Assembly (NCBI GenBank): GCA_023512835.1
Contig: CM042090.1
Span: forward strand, 49,830,996 to 49,894,995
Reading direction: 5' to 3'
Length of the DNA stretch: 64,000 nt
From: Taxillus chinensis
Taxonomy: Eukaryota > Streptophyta > Magnoliopsida > Santalales > Loranthaceae
Numbering within the stretch: the stretch's first letter is position 1; each line of letters begins with the position of its first letter. Under the pieces are notes generated by a model, which saw only the letters and a program-made list of their open reading frames with translations, was not told the origin of the DNA and ran no database searches. Shown one piece after another: positions 32,549 through 42,771 of this stretch. A program made the position numbers and the translations under genes.

Positions 32549-35500
32549 GTGGTTAGAGGTACCCTCTTGATCTCCCGTACATTAGCTTCTGTTCTTTTCG
32601 ATACGGGTGCATCATGTTCGTTTGTTCTTGAGCTTGTAATAGACGGTTTGGGGTTAGCTTGTGTGGAGGCCGCGAGGCCCCTAGTTGTGGAGTCTCCGGT
32701 GGGAGGCATGATTGAGGTACGGCGAGTGTGTCGTGGTGTGTGTTAACCATAGGCGAGGTGGAGCCGAGTTTTGACTTGCATGTGATGCCTTTGAGGACGT
32801 TCGACCTGATCTTGGGTATGGATTGGCTTATGGCTTTCCAGGCCAAGATAGATTGTTATCGGCGGCGTGTGACCTTCGTGACACCTGCAGGGACCTCTTG
32901 CACCCTGCGGGGGGAGTGGGATTGTGAGGCGAGTCGGGCCGGGCCAGTGTTGGACCGATGGGGTGCCATTACCCATAGGTTAGCAGCCCTGACCTTTGCC
33001 GAGGAGGGTAAGGTGGAAAGGAGGGTGTGGCCCGTTGTTGTGGACCAATTTCCAGGGATGTTTTTCCTGAGCGGTTGAGGAGTTTGCCACCTAAGAGGAG
33101 TGTGGAGTTCACCATTGAGTTGGTGCCGGGGATGGGTCCGATTTCCCAAGTAGCGTATCGTATGGGACCGGCCCGAGCCGAGGGAGCTGGCAGAGGCAAA
33201 TCGAGGAGTTGGGGGACCAAGGGTATATCGGACCAAGTACCTCACCTTGGGGTGCTCCGGTGCTCTTTGCTAAGAAGGCCGATGGCATGCTTCGTCTCGC
33301 ATCGACTACAGGAAGTCGAATTCGGTGGTCGTGAAGAACAAGTACCCGTTGCCTCGGATAGATGACCTATTTGACCAATTGAGTGGGGCCGTGGTTTTCC
33401 AAGATAGATTTACGGTCGGGGTATCACCGGCTCGGGGTTAGGGAGGAGGACATCCCTAAGACGGCTTTTCGGTGCGGTATGGGCATTATGAGTGGGTAGT
33501 GATGCCTTTCGGGCTCACTAATGCGCCAGCGAAGTGTTCATGCATTTGATGAACCAAGTCTTTGCCCCATACTTAGACTCGTTCGTGGTGGTGTTTATCG
33601 ATGATATCTTGGTGTATTCCAAGACCGAGAAGGAGCATGTGGAGCACTTGGCAACAGTGTTGCAAACCTTGAGGGACCAGCACTGTTTGCTAAGTTTAGC
33701 AAGTGTGAGTTTTGGCTGCAGGAGGTTCACTTTCTTGGCCATGTGGTGTCACTGAGGGAGTCGGGGTGGACCCGGCCAAGATTGAGGCCGTGGCATCGTG
33801 GGCGAGGCCAACCAACGTTTTTGAGATCCGTAGTTTTCTTGGTTTGGCGGGGTACTATCGTCGTTTTGTAGAGGGGTTCTCCCGTTTGGCGGCTCCTATG
33901 ACGGCGTTGACTAGGAAAGGAGTGAAATTTGAGTGGACGGACAAGTGCCAGCAGGCGTTTGAGACTCTCAAAACCCGTTTGACCACTGCACCGGTGTTGA
34001 GGTTACCTCGGGAGGATATTCCGTATGAGGTGTATTGTGATGCGTCCAGGGTTGGTTTGGGGTGTGTGCTTATGCAGGAGCACAGTGTGGTAGCTTATGG
34101 GTCAAGGCAGCTAGCCTCATGAGCAAATTATCCTACTCATGACCTTGAGTTAGCGGGTCATTATCTTCGCCCTGAAGAGTTGGCAGCACTACCTCTTGGG
34201 GGGAAAAGTTTGTGGTGTTCTCGGATCACAAGAGCCTTCGGTACATCTTTACTCAGAAGGACTTGAATTTGAGGCAAAGGAGATGGGTGGAGTATTTGCA
34301 GACCTTTGACTTTACTCTTGCCTATACCCCGGGCAAGGGTAATATTGTGGCTGATGCGTTGAGCAGAAAAGGGAAAGCTGAGGTGGCCGTGAGGGAGTGG
34401 AAGCTGATGGAGCAGTTGGCGACGTTACAGCTGCAGCCTGTTACTCATGATGGTGGGACAGTCCTGAGTCCTTTGGTGGTTGTGCCTGAGTTGTACCAGC
34501 GCGTCCGGGAGGGATAGCTGGGTGATATTGAGTGCGAGGTTCTCCGTGCCCGTATTGAGGCTGGTGAGCTATCTGAGGACTGGACAGAGGGTCCTGAGCA
34601 TGAGTTGTCATTTCAGGGACGGTTGGTAGTGGCTTCTTCCCTTCGGGATGAGGTGATGAGGGCGTTTCACCAATCTAGAGTTGCTGTGCATCCAGGGGGT
34701 ACGAAGATGTATCATGCGCTTCGGGCACACTTTTGGTGGCCTGGGATGAAACGCGATGCGGCTGCCTTTGTTTCGCGGTGCCTCACGTGTCAGCAGGTGA
34801 AGGCTGAGCATCGGCGGCCGGCGGGCATGTTACGACCCTTGCCCATAGCGGAGTGGAAGTGGGACCATATAGCGATGGATTTTGGGATCGGTCTTCCACC
34901 CACCACCGGGAGGAAGGATATGATTTGGGTAATTGTGGATCGACTCACAAAGTCGGCCCATTTCCTGGCTGTTCGCGAGCGGGACTCTATTGGGACCTTG
35001 AGTCACTGTACATGAACGAGATTGTGAGACCGCATGGCGTACCCTCATCGGTTGTCTCGGACCGGGATTCGAGGTTCACTTCCCGTTTCGGGGCAGGTTT
35101 GCGGGAGGCTATGGGGACCAAGCTTCACCTGAGTACAGCCTTTCACCCCGAGACCGACGGTCGGACGAGCGGACGAATCGGACCATGGAGGACATGTTGA
35201 GGGCTTGTGTGCTAGATTTTGGGGGTTCGTGGGCAACTCACCTCCCTTTGGTGGAGTTTGCCTACAACAACAGTTATCAGGCATCCATTGGGATGGCTCC
35301 TTTTGAGGCGTTGTACAGACGGCCGTGTCGGTCACCTTTGTGTTGGACCGAGGTGGGGGAGGCAGCTCTCTTGGGGCCACAGTTGGTTCAAGAGGCTACT
35401 GAGAAGGTCAAGTTGATTCGTCAGCGTTTGTTGTCAGCTCAGAGTCGGCAGAAATCTTATGCGGATCAGCGATGGCAACCTTTGGAGTTTTCTGTTGGTG

Positions 35501-35928
35501 ATCATGTGTTCCTTCGTGTCTCTCCACGTCGTGGACATCGACGGTTTGGGCGAGGTTCCAAGCTATCTCCGCGGTTTATTGGTCCTTTTGAGATTCTGGA
35601 TCGTGTAGGGCCTGTGGCCTACCGGTTAGCGTTACCGCCGCGCGGTGAGTCGAGTGTACAACGTGTTTCACGTGTCCCGGTTCTGCGAAAGTATCACCCT
35701 GACCCCACTCATGTGATTGATTGGGGGACGTTGGACATTGAGGATGACATGTCCGTCATTGAGGCCCCTATCCGTATCCTAGATCGGCGAGAGAAGCTAT
35801 TGCGTGGTCGTGCTATTCCTTTGGTTCGCGTGCTGTGGCAACACCGTGGTATTGAGGAGGAGACATGGGAACGTGAGTCCGTGATGCGGGAGCAGCACCC
35901 AGACTTGTTCGAGGACGAACAATCTTAA
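32549..35928 (+). pseudogene. pol: Tekay-like protease-RT-RNase H-integrase-chromodomain polyprotein, broken
   Basis: The protease has LFDTGASCSF (near 32600) and LILGMDWLMAFQAKIDCY. RT is in several frames: KNKYPLPR near 33335, [10 protein letters not shown] near 33600. RNase [18 protein letters not shown] (34030-34080), VFSDHKSLRYIFTQKDLNLR and YTPGKGNIVADALSRKGK. The integrase zinc finger is HPGGTKMYHALRAHFWWPG..CLTCQQ (34690-34795). The core has MDFGIGLP (near 34877) and VSDRDSRF (near 35060), and the third acidic residue region near 35170 is frameshifted. The C-terminus has [20 protein letters not shown] and a chromodomain (EAPIRILDRREKLLRGRAIP, VLWQHRGIEEETWE) ending at 35928. Chromodomains of this lineage direct insertion toward heterochromatin. 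Frameshifts near 33080, 33300, 33530, 33750, 34130 and 35010 prevent translation. Confidence 0.9.
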
Positions 35929-36280
35929 GCGTGGGAGGTGGCTGTTGGCCAAGGGATGTGGCTGTTGACCAAGGGATAGTGTTGTGTTTTCTTGTATTAG
36001 TTGATGTATTTGTATTGTCTTTTAAAGACATGTGCTTAATTGTGATGTGCTTTGAGATGTGTATTCGTGCCATGCGGACATGTGTTATGTGCATTATTGT
36101 GGTGTTATGTGCATTATTGTGGTTATGGATTATGGTGGTACTGTTATGTGCTGTTGTGCTGTGTGTGGTGTGTGACCCATTTGGGTGTTGTGGCTCGCCG
36201 TGTGGCAAATGGGTAGTTTGAGTTTGTTTTCCTCTTATGTCATTTCTTTTCGAGGACGAAAAGTCTTAAGGGGGAGAGGA
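35929..36280 (+). other. Pol 3' flank and polypurine tract
   Basis: About 340 bp of G/T-rich sequence with a tandem gtgttatgtgcattattgtg (about 36085-36125), then GAGGACGAAAAGTC and the PPT AAGGGGGAGAGGA at 36268-36280, directly before the LTR. Confidence 0.85.
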
Positions 36281-38068
36281 TGTAAGGACCCGTAAATGGG
36301 TAGTTTGAGTTAGTCAGTTTTGCCTCCTGAGTAGAGTTTTTCTAGATTTTGACCTAGTAAATGGACTCCAATGAATTCACGTGCAAAAGGAAAGATGCTT
36401 AGAATGGTGTCCCCTATCTACCACAGAAGTTTCAGGCCAAATGGACATGTATGTGAGGTGCACGTGATATGGGTCCAATTCACGTGCAAGTGTAATTGTC
36501 TTCTAAATGATGCAAGGAGGCTAGGGGTGAAGTTTGAGAGCATTTGGAGTCCATATGGAGGTGCACGTGAATTGGGGAATTCACGTGCAAATTGGCGTGC
36601 AGGCTTATTTTTGCATGGTTCCCTTGGTTTTGACATTCTAAGGAACTTTCTCCAAAGGACCATGTTGAAATTCTGAGTATTTTGGCCTATATGGGTGCGG
36701 AAAGGTGCTAACTTGTGTAATCAAAACTACGTCGTTTTGATGCTGGGATTCACTTAATCAAAACTACGTCGTTTTGATGTTGTGTTGTCTATATAAGGAG
36801 GAGAAGCCCTCTGTTTTAGGGTTAGGGTTTGTTGCTCCACCAGCCGTCGCAGAGAGAGAGAGAGAGGGAAGGAGAGCTCCTGGTTGCTGCCGGGCGTCTT
36901 GCGTGGGTGGTCGGTGACTCGTGGGTGGACGGCGTTCGACGTGGGATCGGGACTTTGCTGTGTTGTTGCGTTTTACTTGAGGTAGGGATTCTGTTCTTCC
37001 TAAGTCCTCCTCTGCCCTAGGGTCCTAGGGCAGAATATGAGTTATATCTGTTATATTATTTATATGTAAATTCATATAGGTGTGATCTTCTATATGAATG
37101 TTGGCCTTCAGTGGCGTTTTGGTGTGATTTCTGAGGTTGGGTGGTTAGTGCATGTTAAGTGTTTGATAAAATGTCGGTGTGGATATGCCTGTATGAATAT
37201 GCCTGTGTGTATGCTCAGAACGTGTTTGAAATAATGCCTGTGAGGCTATGCATATTATGTGTTTGGAATACTCGCTGTGTGGCTGGGTTTGTGAGCCTGT
37301 GAATATATGCATGCTAAGTGTTCGACGTTATTCCCGTGTGACTAAGTATATTAAGTGTGATGTTATGCCTGTATGGCCTTGTGTGCTGCGTGTTTGCTTG
37401 TACACCCGGTGGCTGTGGAAGCCCGGGACTGTTTTGTGGAACCCGGTGGGCGTGGAAGCCCGGGACTGTTTTGTGGAACCCGGTGGCTGTGGAAGCCCGG
37501 GACTGTTTTGTGGAACCCAGTGGCTGTGGAAGCCCGGGACTGTTCTTGAAACCCGATGGCTGTGGAAGCCCGGGAGTGTTTATGTACCAGTCCATGTATG
37601 ATTGTGTTTGCTGTTATAGCCTGTAACTATATCTGGTGGAATAATTGTATCACGACACAGCACTTGTACACGAGGCATGTAGATGTTAGGTGCATGGGAT
37701 GGGTTGGGGAGACATGATCCCTACTGAGCTGTGGTTGCTCACCCCTCCTACCATGTTGTTTTCTTTACAGGAACCTACAGGCGTTAGGTGGGACCCCAAG
37801 GTGGAAGACCTTATTTACTTTACTGTTTATGTTATTTTTTTTTTATGGGAACTGATGTAACCCCAATGGGGATGGATTGAAAGGAGGACTTTGTAATAAA
37901 GACTGATTTGGTTTGTGGACTGCTTTGATGGACTTTATATTTCTTGAATGTGTTGTGAATGTTTAAAATGTTAAATTCTTGATTTGTATCCTAACCCCTT
38001 TGCCCTCCGTGTGGGTAAAAGGGGAGTCACGTACCGGTTTCCTCGGGTTGGAAATCCGGGGCGTGACA
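36281..38068 (+). repeat. Tekay-like 3' LTR (1788 bp)
   Basis: Pairs with 28925-30706. Near its start (36294-36311) it carries AAATGGGTAGTTTGAGTT, where the 5' LTR has only CCTTGAGTT. The same 18 bases occur at 36207-36224, just upstream of the PPT. Most other differences are at CTG/CAG positions. Confidence 0.93.
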
Positions 38069-39064
38069 AGTGCACTCCACATCATTCAAATTAGAAGCAA
38101 CAATGACAGGGAATTGATTTGTAAAGTCTAGAAATTCATACCTTAGGTGTCCAGGCAGCTCCTTCAGTTCTGGAGCTGGAGGCACGTCATTTTCTTTCTC
38201 CTCCTCAGCTTGCTCCAAAGAGTTTGAAGTTTGCTCATCTTCCTCAGCTGTCAAGTACATCTCTTCATTTTGTTGAGCTTCTATAAGCTGAAGGGCTCCA
38301 TTATTGGTGGTGGTAATTTCTTCTGCCAAGTAGTCTTCCACCAATTCCTCAAGGTCTTCAACCCAAAGGCAGTCCTCCTCCTCTTGACCTTGCAAAGCCT
38401 TCCCCATGTGGAAGACTAAGGTCTCCTCATTAATTCTCAGAGTTAGCTGCCCTTGAGCAACATCAATCAATGCACAACCCGTTCTGAGAAACGGTCTTCC
38501 AAGGAGTAGCTGAACTCCTCTATCTTCTTCCATCTCCAAAACTACAAAGTCCGCTGGAAATATGAAGGAGCCCACTTTGACTAACACGTCTTCAATTATC
38601 CCTTCAGGCCTTCCAGTAGACCGGTTAGCAAACTGCAATGATATGGAAGTGGGCTTCATGCCCTTAAGCCCAAGCTGCTTGTACAAAGCAAAGGAGATCA
38701 AATTGATGCTGGCCCCTAAGTGACATAGGGCCTGCTGCTGCGGTGCATTGCCAATCACACAAGGGAGATTAAAACTGCCCGAATCTTTATGCTTGATGGG
38801 CAAACTCTGTTGAACAACACTGCTCACCTCGTTAGTGACTGCCACCGTCTCATGATCCCCATATTTTCTCTTCTTCGTCACAAAATCTTTGATGTATTTT
38901 TTGTACCTAGGCATCTGCTCCAAGATTTCCACAAATGGAATGTTAATTTCAAGCTTCTTGAACAAACTCAGAAAGCGCTCATACTCTTCTTCTACCCTTT
39001 GGTTCCTCAGCCGCTGAGGAAATGGCATGGTAGGCCTGAGCTCTTGCCTTGGTTCTTCAACTAT
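38069..39064 (-). pseudogene. Athila aspartic protease region, active site altered
   Basis: The open stretch reads from about 39028 to the insertion point at 38069. Upstream is the usual linker (PFPQRLRNQRVEEEYERFLS, YKKYIKDFVTKKRK). The protease motif is ALCHLGASINLI (near 38730), where Athila proteases have Asp in place of this His. QLLLGRPFLRTGCALIDV (about 38455-38510) follows, as expected for a retropepsin C-terminal half. An acidic Glu-rich segment (ITTTNNGALQLIEAQQNEE region) leads to RT, which resumes in frame at 28924 after the nested element. The His substitution would abolish catalysis. Confidence 0.88.
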
Positions 39065-39070
39065 TTTGTC

Positions 39071-40710
39071 TTAACTCAGCTGCTGGTCCTTCTTTTCTTG
39101 CACTCTTTCTTCAGCTTTATCTGATTTTCCTTGGTCATCAGCTTCCAAGGGTCTACTTTGTTCTTCTAGAATTGCCTTTTTCTTAAGCTCTTCAGCTTCT
39201 TTCATTGCCTTCCCACTCCTTAGAGTAATAGCCTTGCAGCTCTCCTTGGGGTTCACCTCAGTATCACTTGGAAAAGATTTAGCTGAGACTCCTTGATTTA
39301 CATTCTGGGCCAAACTCACAAGCAACTTTTCTATATTCTTCATTGGAGATTCTATGGTGACTACCCTTTCCTCCAAATTATCCTCTCTTTTGGTTGGCTC
39401 TTCCACATTCTGATATACCCTTCCTCGTTGCTGTTGAGGCTGAGGCTGTTTCTGCTCGAATCCTGGAGGTGGGTGTAAATAATTATCCGTAGCATACGGA
39501 TTCTGCTTCATCCCTGGGGGCACATATTTGTACTGAAATGAGGTATCTCCCCCTCGGTTCTGGTTTCTCTGAAATGGCTGAGACTGCTGCTGGTTCTAGT
39601 TGTACCCTTGTTGTTGTTGTTGAGGATAAAATTGCTGTTTCTGGTACAAGCCCTTTCCTCCAACATAATTTGCTTCTTCAGCTCCATTCCAGCCCTGCTC
39701 AGCTACTGGTAAAGCTTGTTGTGATCCTTCAACTTTAAGAGCCAATACTTCCATGCCTTTCACTAAAGCTTGAATCTGTGCTTGCATATCATTGGAAGAA
39801 TTATCAACTGAAGCTATCTTCTCCCTTGGCTTTGAAGTACGCACATTAGACCACTGCCAGTCAGCTAAAGACAGCCTCTCCAAGAGCTCTGCTGCTGCGT
39901 CAGGCTCTAGATTCATCAAGCATCCTCCAGGAGCCGATTCACCTTGTCTTGTGAGTGGGACCGAAGACCTGTGTAGAAAGATTCAATTTGAATCCACTGG
40001 GGTCTTCCATGATCAGGGCATCTTCTCACTAAGTCTTTGAAACGCTCCCAAGCTTCATGAAGAGTCTCCATCTCATCTTGCCTGGAATCTGCTAATCTCC
40101 CCTCTGAGCCGGGATCACCTTGGAAGGAGGGAAGTACTTTGACATGAACTTGGTCTCGCATCTCCTCCCAAGTGTAGATTGAACCCGCTGGTAGATTGTT
40201 GAACCAGCCAAGAGCTCTATCCCTTAAAGAGAAAGGGAAAAGCCTTAGCTTTATTGCCTCCTCCGATACATTGTTGATCTTTATGGTGTCGCACATCTGG
40301 TAGAACCTCATCAAATGCTGGTGTGGATCATCCACGGCTGTTCCTCCAAACGCGTTGTTGCTCACCATGTTGATCAACGCCGGCTTCAGCTCGAAGCTAT
40401 TTGCTTGGACTCTTGTCTGCCGAATCCCAGAATAATGGTCTGACATCATTAGCCTCGCATAGTCTAAGAAGGTTCTGGGCATAAACCTATTACCCTCTTC
40501 TTCTGGATATTGGCCATTATAATTGGCCCCTCCTTGCGGTGCACCACCATCAGGCCTTAAATCTGCCATCAATTCACCAACGGATTGCTCCAAGCCTTGC
40601 AATGCTTCTTCAGCCTCACGTGCTGCTTCCCTAGCTGCTCTACGACGAGCTTTGAACAACCTTTCAGGTTCCCGAGTAAATTGTATATCCTCCTCTCTTT
40701 GCATGCACAA
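39071..40710 (-). pseudogene. gag: Athila Gag, broken
   Basis: Begins at 40710 or slightly upstream (MCMQREEDIQFTREPERLFK). The core reads SFELKPALINMVSNNAFGG, DDPHQHLMRFYQMCDTIKIN, LRLFPFSLRDRALGWFNNLP and ETLHEAWERFKDLVRRCPDH, all typical of Athila/Tat Gag. The frame breaks at 39916. The next frame (39919-39596) has LEPDAAAELLERLSLADWQW and a Gln-rich segment. A stop near 39596 is followed by the tail (39523-39071) with KESCKAITLRSGKAMKEAEE, which precedes the protease. There is no CCHC knuckle, as is normal in this lineage. Confidence 0.9.
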
Positions 40711-40921
40711 CTAGGAATTCCTCACACACTTGGTGTATGTTCCTGTAAAACAACAAGAACACACCCAGCAGCTCCGAACAATGCAAAATAAACAAATAAA
40801 GAACCAAAATAACAGAAAGGAAAAGACAAAATTAAACACCAAGATCAGAATTCAAACAATTTCACTCAATGTTGATTTTAAAAACTAGTCAACCGTTGAA
40901 TCCCCGGCAACGGCGCCAATT
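40711..40921 (-). other. Athila leader and primer-binding site
   Basis: The PBS is TGGCGCCGTTGCCGGGGA on the minus strand (40901-40918), three bases from the LTR. It is complementary to the 3' end of tRNA-Asp, the primer of Athila/Tat elements. The leader 40711-40900 has no coding signal. Confidence 0.9.
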
Positions 40922-42425
40922 TGACAGACAGATTTTTAGCCTCTCTAAAAGAGCTAGCTAATGTCGTTAAATCTCTCTCTTCAAGATAATAAATTCCCTA
41001 AGTTTGCACTAAAAGAATAGCAGCAAGCAAGGGGTCAAACCCACAGGGATTAGCCTAGTTTTCTAGTTCTCAAATCAAAACACCCAATTACTCTTGTTCT
41101 ATAAAATGTCTTGGCAAAAAGTTTTCTTTTTAAACTAAAGATCTAATTTTTATTTGGTTTTCTGAATAAACAAAGAAAGCCAATTGATTTTAGGATTAAG
41201 ATTCAAGGATTAAAAGCATCTAGGGTCACAATTTCACCTCCCTATGTTATCTCTACTGGTTCATGGTATTAGGGTTGTCTGATTGAAAACATGCTAAACA
41301 TAAGCCAAGGACAACAAATGGTCGTTGAGGTCCTTTTAAGAGTTGTATGCCAGAATGGTCATCTAAACACACAAACATGCAAAGCCAATAAATCATACTT
41401 CCAAAAGGATAATGATCACACCAATTACAAATAAGTTATGAATATCAATCCGCCCCAGACTAGGGCTAAGAATACCAAGGTGTACATCCAAAGATAGAGA
41501 TTAAGAACAGATTCATAAAACATGCAAAACTCAATCATCCAAACCCAATATTCATAAACACAAGCAAGCAACAAGGGGGGCTACATTGCTCCCCTAGATT
41601 AAAAGACTACTCACGCATGATTACAAGCAAACACAAAGCAGAAAAGCTCAACATCTTCTTCTTATCCACGCACACAGCAAAGCTTCAAATCCAGGCTCCA
41701 AAATCCTCGACGGCTGTGACGGCTGCGACGGCTGCTCTCCTAGGTCAAGGAGCAACCACCAAGTCGTGGAGCCTCTCTCTCTCTAAAAACGTGTAGGGGG
41801 TCTAGGGATGCATAGCAGAGGGTGTGGAGGCTGTATTTATAGAGTTTGGATGGGCTTTGAGGTGTGTACTCTAGCCCATTTATCAAAACGGCGTAGTTTT
41901 GATAAGTAACACTCGAAACTTTAAAATCTCTATCTTCCATCCATAATTTGGACATGGGCCTTCAGAAACAAATGATCAGCATGGAAAAACGATAGGATCG
42001 GTCCAAAAATATCTTTGCACGTCAATTTGCACGTGATATGGTGAATTCACGTGCACCTCCAAATCAGCTCAAACTTCTCCCCAAGCTTCCTTGCATCCTG
42101 TAGAAGCCTGAGAGGCCAAAATAGGCTTGCACGTGAAATGGGTGAATTCACGTGCAGCTCCAAATGCTCTGAAATTTCTGTGGTAGGTAGAGGACATCAT
42201 TCTAAGAAACTTTTGTTCTTGAATGCCAATTGTTTGAGGCCATCTACTATGTCAATAGTGAGCTCCAAAATCTGCTAAAACAGCTTAAAAACGCATGTAT
42301 TTGCAAATAGCATCTTCCTAGGGGTTAGAGCAAATATATATGATATATGAAGCAATAAGGCTCTAATCATGCTCTAAAACATCCTAAATAAACACTAGAA
42401 TAACGGCATAAAATGCACGTTATCA
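40922..42425 (-). repeat. Athila-like 5' LTR (1504 bp)
   Basis: In plus coordinates it starts TGACAGACAG and ends GCACGTTATCA. It pairs with 1863-3368 with scattered substitutions, suggesting a moderately old insertion. The promoter set is at 41834-41905 and the U3 CACGTG pairs at about 42019-42170. Confidence 0.94.
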
Positions 42426-42600
42426 TAGGCCCTAGATGCCTTTTCAATTCCTGTCAGGCCATGGATGCCATTTCCCTTTTTGTCAGGCCTTGGATGCCTT
42501 TTCACATTCTGTTAGGCCTTACTTGCCTTTTCAATTCTTGATTAGGCCTTGCTTGCCTTTTCCATTTCTGTTAGGCCTTAGATGCCTCATCATAATTATT
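42426..42600 (+). repeat. ~30-bp minisatellite, right part (Tat 3'UTR)
   Basis: Five to six more degenerate units (taggccctagatgcctttt and relatives) continue the array that stops at 1862. The first five bases, TAGGC, are the Athila TSD. Confidence 0.9.
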
Positions 42601-42771
42601 CAAGACCACCAGTCAAGAAGCTGCTTTTCACTCTGGGGGACAGACCTAACCATTGCATTCTATTCTTCCCCTATGCAAGGTAAGCTAGGTAAGTGCTCCA
42701 ACCTGTCCAAAATGACTCCTTTTTATCTTTGTACGCTGTTTGTATACAAACAGTGCACAAAAAGGGGCAGC
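42601..42771 (+). other. Tat 3'UTR end and polypurine tract
   Basis: Non-coding sequence ending ACAAAAAGGGGCAGC (42757-42771), a Tat/Ogre-like PPT, just before the TGTTGG LTR start. Confidence 0.7.

Larger units (their letters stand above)
28925..38068 (+). mobile_element. Complete Tekay-like chromovirus (9144 bp)
   Basis: LTRs at 28925-30706 and 36281-38068 run TGTAAGG..GTGACA, with an exact TSD AGTGC (28920-28924, 38069-38073). PBS 30710-30721, gag from 31137, pol to 35928 with a C-terminal chromodomain, PPT 36268-36280. The LTRs are very similar, so insertion appears recent relative to its neighbours. It interrupts the Athila protease-RT junction in the opposite orientation. Confidence 0.94.
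1863..42425 (-). mobile_element. Athila-like Ty3/gypsy element with three nested insertions
   Basis: LTRs at 1863-3368 and 40922-42425 flank the element. The 5-bp TSD TAGGC (1858-1862 and 42426-42430) is exact. The PBS at 40901-40918 matches the tRNA-Asp type used by Athila/Tat elements. Gene order on the minus strand is gag, protease, RT, RNase H, integrase, then a Ulp1-like ORF in the envelope position. Nested insertions are 28925-38068, 13773-26597 and 6117-12677. Without them the element is about 12.0 kb. All ORFs are damaged. Confidence 0.93.
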
